Source: Halomonas sp. | Lineage (GTDB): Bacteria > Pseudomonadota > Gammaproteobacteria > Pseudomonadales > Halomonadaceae | Length of the DNA: 53,982 nt | Reading direction: 5' to 3' | Assembly: GCF_029263665.1 (NCBI RefSeq) | Contig: NZ_JAJUFQ010000029.1 | Span: forward strand, 1 to 53,982 | In this document: piece after piece, positions 49,416 through 53,982 of the stretch | Layout of the letters: each line of letters opens with the position of its first letter | Position numbering within the stretch: position 1 is the first letter of the stretch | Notes under the pieces: generated by a model | What the model was told of the DNA's origin: nothing | What the model saw: only the letters and a program-made list of their open reading frames with translations | Databases searched by the model: none | Program-made: the position numbers and the translations under genes

Positions 49416-50331
49416 TTCTTCCTTGGTTGACAGAAAGGGTGCCCGGCACGGAATCTTCTCGATAGGCACTGATCAGCGTGGAGGGGTCATGCTCACCATG
49501 GCCCTTGGCGACATGGTTGCGCATGATTTGAGCGGCCAGGCTGGTCATGGGGGTGGCCGAGACCTCGCGATGGCTTTGAGCAACTGCCATGTCGAGGTCC
49601 TTGAGCAAGGTACGCAGATGCCACTTGGGGTCTGCGAAGTCCCGGGCAGCCATGCGTGGGGCCAGCATCCTGAAGGGGGTGGAGTCGGCAAACCCTCCTG
49701 CCAGGGCTTCGCTCAGTCGGGTAGCGTCTACACCGCTGGCCTCGGCCAGGGCAACCACCTCAGCGATGGCGGCGGCAGCGCAACCGACAATCATCTGGTT
49801 GCACACTTTGGTGGCCTGTCCAGCACCGACATCCCCCATGTGCGTGATGCGTGCTGCGAGTGGCGAGAGGATGGAGCGAGCGACTTCCACGTCTGCTGAT
49901 TCGCCTCCACACATGATGGCCAGGGTACCGGCTTCGGCACCCGCAACACCACCGGATACCGGTGAATCGACCCAGGATACGCCAGCACGGGCTTTCAACT
50001 CGGCCGCCATATCTCGAGTAGCGGCTGGGTCGGAGCTCGACAGGTCGATCACAAGCTGGCCTGCTCGGGCACTTTCCATGATGCCACCAGGCCCCAGCAC
50101 CACCTCACGCACCACATCCGTGTTGGCCAGGCACAGCAATATCACATCGACGTTCTCGACCAGTTCCGCAATGCTGCCGGCAACACTGACATGGGGCTCT
50201 CTCGCCACCTGTTCGGCCTTGTCGCGCGAGCGATTCCATACCACCAGCTCGAAGCCGGCCTGTGCCAGGCGCCGGGTCATGGGGTCGCCCATCAGACCGA
50301 TGCCGAGAAAACCGAGACGGGGTTGAGGCAT
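49411..50331 (-). CDS. NAD(P)-dependent beta-hydroxyacid dehydrogenase (3-hydroxyisobutyrate dehydrogenase family)
   Basis: 306 residues. The Rossmann motif is LGFLGIGLMGDPMTRRLAQAG, the substrate loop DSPVSGGVAGAEAGTLAIM and the catalytic lysine in GAGQATKVCNQ. Family members oxidise or reduce 3-hydroxyisobutyrate, tartronate semialdehyde (GarR/GlxR) and like acids; the substrate here is undecided. ATG 50331 is supported by GGAGG 9 nt upstream; longer in-frame readings add His/Ser-rich, repeat-derived residues. The last codons overlap satD palindrome B by 5 bp. Confidence 0.88.
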   Translation of the reverse strand: MPQPRLGFLGIGLMGDPMTRRLAQAGFELVVWNRSRDKAEQVAREPHVSVAGSIAELVENVDVILLCLANTDVVREVVLGPGGIMESARAGQLVIDLSSSDPAATRDMAAELKARAGVSWVDSPVSGGVAGAEAGTLAIMCGGESADVEVARSILSPLAARITHMGDVGAGQATKVCNQMIVGCAAAAIAEVVALAEASGVDATRLSEALAGGFADSTPFRMLAPRMAARDFADPKWHLRTLLKDLDMAVAQSHREVSATPMTSLAAQIMRNHVAKGHGEHDPSTLISAYREDSVPGTLSVNQGRK

Positions 50332-50707
50332 GGGAAGTGTCCTCCTGTTGTTATGTGATCTGCTGTGTGAATTGTCGTGTGATGCGTGATCTGTCAGGTG
50401 CGATAGATTGTGCATCATGGTGATGCTATGGAAATGTTTTCCGTTGTTTCTACCACAATGTGGCAGCGCTTGTCGTAGCGTCCCTGTTCCGAGGAAACCA
50501 TCCATTTACCTGTGTTTCTCCCGGTGATTGGTTCCAGGATGTGGAACCAATCTGGCTTAACGCTCCATTGCCGTCTCGCTAAGGTCATTTACTGGTGGTA
50601 GTTGGACGCCGCCAATGACCAATAACAAGGAACCCTGAAAAGGAAATTCTGCATAAAGGCCGCTTTGGCCGATTTATCCAGTGTTTCCTCGTTGCGAGGC
50701 CATCATC
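50332..50707. promoter_or_regulatory. Divergent intergenic region with inverted repeats
   Basis: 376 bp between the dehydrogenase gene and the divergent amidase gene. It has two clean inverted repeats: GCATCA-TGG-TGATGC (50412-50426) and ATTGGTTCC-N7-GGAACCAAT (50527-50551). The second resembles operators of IclR-family regulators in symmetry and size, and an IclR-type gene lies at the end of this cluster. No clear -10/-35 pair was found in either direction. No gene is supported here. Confidence 0.55.
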
Positions 50708-52267
50708 ATGACAACACCGTATTCGCTGGATCGACGTGATTTTCTCAAGCTGTCTGCAGGTGCCGGTATGCTTGCTGCATCTGGACTGGGAGTGAGCGCC
50801 AGTGCTCACGGAGCTACACCACAGCCAGGCATCCCCTCGGAAATCGTGGCGTTGTCGGCCACTGAACTTTCTTCCGCCATTCGTCAGGGCAGTGTCAGTT
50901 GCCGTGACGTCATGACGGCCTACCTGGACCATATCGAGCGCTACAACCCGACCTATAACGCTATCGTTGCACTGCGTTCACGCGATGTGCTGATGGATGA
51001 AGCCGAGCAGGCCGATAACGATCTGGCGAGAGGAAACTATCGTGGCTGGATGCATGGCTTTCCCCATGCCGTAAAAGACCTGGCGGCAACGAAAGGCATC
51101 ACGACGACGCTTGGCTCGCCACTGTTCAAGGATTCGGTACCGGAGCAGGATGCCATCTTCGTCGAGCGGCTGCGTCATGCCGGGGCGATTCTGATTGGCA
51201 AGACCAATACGCCGGAGTTCGGCCTTGGTTCACAGACCTACAATACCGTCTATGGCATCACCCGTAATGCCTATGATCCGGCGCTATGTGCAGGTGGCAG
51301 TAGCGGTGGTGCAGCGGTTGGCCTGGCGACGCACATGCTGCCGGTGGCGGATGGCAGTGACATGATGGGATCGCTGCGCAACCCTGCGGCCTACAACAAT
51401 GTCTTCGGCTTTCGCCCGAGCCAGGGACGGGTTCCCGGAGGGCCATCGGGAGAGAAGTTCTATCAGCAGCTAGGCTATGAAGGTCCCATGGGCCGTACGG
51501 TAGCCGATGCAGCCCGCCTGCTGTCGACCATGGCCGGTTTTGATTCTCGCTCACCGCTATCCCTGGAAAGCGATACGCGCCCATATGCAGGAACATTGGA
51601 TATGGACACCACCGGCCTCAAGGTTGCCTGGCTTGGGGATTTCGATGGCAGCTTGCCTACCGAACCCGGCGTGCTGGATGTCTGCCGCCAGGCCTTCGCC
51701 TATTTCGAGGACGTGGGGGCACAGATCGAAGAGGCAAGGCCGGACTTTTCCATGGATGAGCTGTGGGACACCTGGCTGACATTGCGTCATTTTCTGGTCA
51801 GCGGAGGACTTCATGACCTCTACGTGGATGAGGCAAAGCGTGCCCAGATGAAACCCGAGGCCGTGTGGGAAGTGGAAGGGGGATTGCGCTTGACCGGTCT
51901 GGAAATCTTCCAGGCGTCGGCTGCCCGTAGCCGTTGGTATGCGGCGATGGATGCGCTGTTCGAGCGCTACGATGTCGTCGCACTACCGACCGCGCAGGTC
52001 TTTCCTTTCGATGCAGAAACGCATTGGCCGCAGGAAATCGATGGTCGGCGCATGGACACCTACCACCGCTGGATGCAGATAGTGACGCCGGGCACGCTCA
52101 GCGGGTGTCCCGTGGTCAATGTTCCAGCCGGTTTCGACTCCCGAGGACGACCGATGGGGATCCAACTGATCGGTCCCATGCATCAGGATCTCAAGGTTCT
52201 GAAGATTGCGCATGCCTATGAACAGGCTTCGCGGTTGACGCAGCAACGCCCCCAGTTGGTTGGCTGA
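50708..52267 (+). CDS. Tat-exported amidase (amidase signature family)
   Basis: 519 residues. Twin-arginine signal LDRRDFLKLSAGAGMLAASG at the N-terminus predicts folding before export. Amidase signature catalytic residues: Lys in HAVKDLAATKG, the cis-serine in AGGSSGGAAVGLA, and the serine nucleophile in VADGSDMMGSLRNPAA. The family hydrolyses amides; the substrate is unknown and a periplasmic location is inferred. ATG 50708 gives the Tat motif near the N-terminus, and an upstream ATG at 50681 is not needed. Its last 77 bp overlap the convergent IclR regulator gene. Confidence 0.88.
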   Translation: MTTPYSLDRRDFLKLSAGAGMLAASGLGVSASAHGATPQPGIPSEIVALSATELSSAIRQGSVSCRDVMTAYLDHIERYNPTYNAIVALRSRDVLMDEAEQADNDLARGNYRGWMHGFPHAVKDLAATKGITTTLGSPLFKDSVPEQDAIFVERLRHAGAILIGKTNTPEFGLGSQTYNTVYGITRNAYDPALCAGGSSGGAAVGLATHMLPVADGSDMMGSLRNPAAYNNVFGFRPSQGRVPGGPSGEKFYQQLGYEGPMGRTVADAARLLSTMAGFDSRSPLSLESDTRPYAGTLDMDTTGLKVAWLGDFDGSLPTEPGVLDVCRQAFAYFEDVGAQIEEARPDFSMDELWDTWLTLRHFLVSGGLHDLYVDEAKRAQMKPEAVWEVEGGLRLTGLEIFQASAARSRWYAAMDALFERYDVVALPTAQVFPFDAETHWPQEIDGRRMDTYHRWMQIVTPGTLSGCPVVNVPAGFDSRGRPMGIQLIGPMHQDLKVLKIAHAYEQASRLTQQRPQLVG

Positions 52268-53126
52268 ACGCAGGTTGAAAGGTGGTGGAAGCAGGCATGC
52301 CAGGCCCTGAAACCAAATCGTGTTGCGACAAGGTTTCCAGGGTCGCGGCATGTCTTTCCAGCACAGGCATCAATTGTTGCCCGATAGCCTCCAGGCGTGA
52401 CAGGTAGCGCTTCTCAACCGTTTTGTAGGTAAGGCGCCGATTGTCCCAATACAGATTGAGGGAGGCCATGGTGCGCTGCTTGATGGATAACGCAATGGCG
52501 ATGGCATCAATCTTGAAGGGGAAACGAAAGCCATATTCCCAGTTTCCGGATAGGCGACGGAAATAACCGACCCGGTACTCATCCGCAAGCCGGCGAAGCT
52601 GGTCGCCTTGAAGCTGCTTGTCTTGAAGCTGCTTGTCTTGAAACTGATTGTCCCGAAGCCCAGGAGCCAGCCATGAACTGGTGCCATTCAATAACTGGTG
52701 AGCACACAAGGCGCGCCCCGAAGCGGCATGCAAGGGGCAGGGGCGGGCGCCGATCAGTCGGTCGCGGCCAGTGCGGATGCCCAGCCGTGAAAAGTTGCTT
52801 TCGAGAATACTTGGACCACTGGCGGTCGCAATCACCAGATCGGATGCCAACCCCGTTGATTCAAATAGTTGATCGAGAAAGGGATGGGCTTCCTTGGCCA
52901 GGTGGTGGTGGGAGTCGCCTGGGCCATGGATATTCGTCAGTGACACATAGCGTTTGTCGCCCAGGCGGCGATAGAGCCAGCCCATTTCCTCCAGGTCATC
53001 CAGAAGGCGCTTGAGGGTCGGCTTTGGCAGGCCGAGCAGCAAATACAATTCTTCGAGTCCAAGCGCCTGGTGTTCGTCAATGGCTTTCAGTACCCGTGTT
53101 GTCTTGTGGAGAAGTTTGTTGTGCAT
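52191..53126 (-). CDS. IclR-family transcriptional regulator
   Basis: 311 residues. The N-terminal winged helix-turn-helix (about 8-70, TRVLKAIDEHQALGLEELYLLLGLPKPTLKRLLDDLEEMG, shortened here by its key words LPKPTLKRLLDD and RYVSL) is followed by a C-terminal effector domain with SGPSILESNFSR and HAASGRALCAH. Between them and the last third sits a run of four 5-residue repeats (DNQFQ, DKQLQ, DKQLQ, GDQLR at about 157-176) that looks inserted. Likely regulates the adjacent amidase and dehydrogenase genes. It overlaps the amidase 3' end on the opposite strand by 77 bp. Confidence 0.82.
   Translation of the reverse strand: MHNKLLHKTTRVLKAIDEHQALGLEELYLLLGLPKPTLKRLLDDLEEMGWLYRRLGDKRYVSLTNIHGPGDSHHHLAKEAHPFLDQLFESTGLASDLVIATASGPSILESNFSRLGIRTGRDRLIGARPCPLHAASGRALCAHQLLNGTSSWLAPGLRDNQFQDKQLQDKQLQGDQLRRLADEYRVGYFRRLSGNWEYGFRFPFKIDAIAIALSIKQRTMASLNLYWDNRRLTYKTVEKRYLSRLEAIGQQLMPVLERHAATLETLSQHDLVSGPGMPASTTFQPAFSQPTGGVAASTAKPVHRHAQSSEP
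52599..52658. repeat. 15-bp in-frame tandem repeat x4 in the IclR-type gene
   Basis: Units 52599-52613, 52614-52628, 52629-52643 and 52644-52658, core CTGCTTGTCTTGAAG. Middle units are almost identical and outer ones diverged. Each keeps frame and adds five polar residues to the regulator. Confidence 0.9.
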
Positions 53127-53317
53127 TCATGAGGCTCCGCTCAGGCTCCCTCGAAGGGAAAGTGCCGCCAAAGAAACTTGCTCGAAGGGTCGAGCTAATC
53201 CTCTGAAAATCTAGCTGTCATTCCTAAAGGGCGCCTGGATATCTTGGCCAGGTGTTGGGGAGCGCCTGCCTTTTGCTGTTCCAGACAAGCAGCAATTGCT
53301 TTAGGATGACCGGCTGA

Positions 53318-53514
53318 AGGATAGGTGCCCCTGTATTCTGGGGATAATCGGGAAGTATGGTGCGGCTGTGTCATTGGCCAATCCCATCGCTGCCCCCGCA
53401 ACGGTAATAAGAGCGGCCTGCGAAGACCACTGGCATATGTCGGGAAGGTGCAGGCGCTGATGCATGGCAACGAATACGCATGTGCATCCTCTTTGAGCCC
53501 GGAGACCGGCCTGT
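53318..53514 (+). promoter_or_regulatory. Cobalamin (B12) riboswitch
   Basis: Recognised by its conserved boxes in order: AGGTGCCCC and its CCCC/GGGG stem (53323-53343), GGGATAATCGGGAA (53341-53354), GGTGCGG, CCCCCGCAACGGTAA (53393-53407), CCACTGG and GGGAAGG, and the B12 box AGCCCGGAGACCGGCCTG (53496-53513). After it GGTGC-GGCGG-GCACC (53536-53550) makes a stem beside the AAGGA ribosome-binding site of cbtB, a likely expression platform. It controls cobalt uptake in response to adenosylcobalamin. Confidence 0.93.
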
Positions 53515-53562
53515 CATTTCCTTTCATCCATTCAAGGTGCGGCGGGCACCAAGGATAATGTC

Positions 53563-53754
53563 ATGTCTGCTATTCCTGTTTCTCCCCCCTCCCGGGCTTC
53601 TCGTTCCGCTTCCAGAATGGCGTCATTGTGCCAGCAGGGGGCTGTTGTGCTCTTCGGAGCGCTCATCCTCTATGCCGTCGGTTTCCTGCCGATGAGTGTG
53701 GCGCACAATGCGGCGCACGATACCCGGCATTCCTTCGTGTTTCCGTGTCACTGA
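53563..53754 (+). CDS. cbtB: Cobalt transporter subunit CbtB
   Basis: 63 residues with one membrane segment (GAVVLFGALILYAVGFL) and a C-terminal His motif HNAAHDTRHSFVFPCH that suits metal capture. Small CbtB proteins are encoded with CbtA, a predicted cobalt permease found under B12 riboswitch control. ATG 53563 has AAGGA 7 nt upstream. cbtA starts 21 bp after the stop. Confidence 0.9.
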   Translation: MSAIPVSPPSRASRSASRMASLCQQGAVVLFGALILYAVGFLPMSVAHNAAHDTRHSFVFPCH

Positions 53755-53775
53755 AACACTTCCGGAGGAAAGCCA

Positions 53776-53982
53776 ATGTTGCGTTCACTGGTATTGAGTG
53801 CCTGCCTGATCGGCATGGTGCTTGGATTGATCATGACGGCCATGCAGGTGGTGGGCGTCACTCCGATCCTGCTGGCTGCCGAGCAGTATGAAATCGGCAG
53901 TGACCATCACGCTGAGGTAGATCTAGACCATTCGCATGAAGTGACCGGCATGGCCGAGCACCATCATGATGAAGAGGCCTGG
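53776..53982 (+). CDS. cbtA: Cobalt transporter subunit CbtA, 3'-truncated by window edge
   Basis: 69 residues visible, open to the end of the window. Membrane segment (VLSACLIGMVLGLIMTAMQV) followed by a His/Asp/Glu-rich loop (HHAEVDLDHSHE, AEHHHDEE), as in CbtA. GGAGGAA 5 nt before the ATG supports the start. Predicted to form the permease with CbtB; the rest of the gene is outside. Confidence 0.85.
   Translation, partial: MLRSLVLSACLIGMVLGLIMTAMQVVGVTPILLAAEQYEIGSDHHAEVDLDHSHEVTGMAEHHHDEEAW

Noticed and set aside
53126..53317. A gene between the IclR regulator and the riboswitch
   Set aside because: Only short frames without ribosome-binding sites; CTCGAAGGG occurs twice but no structure stands out; this is probably promoter and leader DNA.
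1..53982. tRNA, rRNA or intact insertion sequence
   Set aside because: No cloverleaf-like CCA-ended stretch, rRNA segment or transposase-like protein was recognised on either strand.

Overview
This 54-kb window is a chromosomal segment of a gamma-proteobacterium. The gene sequences and gene order (algU-mucA-mucB-mucD, lepA-lepB-rnc-era-recO-pdxJ-acpS, gacS/barA, cysM-rlmD-relA-mazG) look like Halomonas/Chromohalobacter and relatives. This placement is an inference from protein likeness and order; no rRNA or marker search could be run. The DNA is moderately GC-rich, densely coding, and holds no rRNA, tRNA, CRISPR array, prophage or intact insertion sequence that I can see. Both ends cut genes: etfA at the left and cbtA at the right.

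Layout. 1-780: end of etfA. 914-6162: a TonB2-type energy-transduction operon (DUF3450 protein, TtpC-like protein, ExbB, ExbD, TonB, TPR protein) with a Fur-box-like site in front, so probably for iron or other metal-chelate uptake. 6260-12194: DNA/RNA maintenance genes (xthA, a DEAD-box helicase, dinG) and a type I DAHP synthase. 12298-17097: the envelope-stress sigma-E operon (algU, mucA, mucB, mucD). 17132-23917: lepA, lepB, rnc, era, recO, pdxJ, acpS. 23969-32827: GacS/BarA hybrid kinase (minus strand), cysM, rlmD, relA and mazG. 32903-35551: ppc. 35743-39620 (minus strand): an orphan small outer-membrane-like protein, a PanE-type reductase and a TopB-type topoisomerase. 39856-46703: a SEC-C/TPR protein, AmpG permease, RfaH, SlyD-like isomerase and prolyl-tRNA synthetase.

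46915-53126 is the most accessory-looking part. A tightly overlapping satD / DUF3307 / amiD operon is read from a promoter overlapped by two copies of a TATAGCC-N6-GGCTAT palindrome. It is followed by a 3-hydroxyisobutyrate-dehydrogenase-like gene, a Tat-exported amidase and an IclR-type regulator. The window closes with a cobalamin riboswitch controlling the cobalt transporter genes cbtB-cbtA.

A pattern not explained by genes runs through the whole window: short imperfect tandem duplications (7-24 bp units, 2-6 copies) sit at gene borders, often spanning the start or stop codon (after etfA, between algU and mucA, over the recO, rlmD and slyD stops, over the start of the SEC-C gene, in the amiD signal peptide, inside the IclR regulator). 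Together with a 132-bp imperfect palindrome before recO and the satD operator pair, these are the best candidates for something undescribed.
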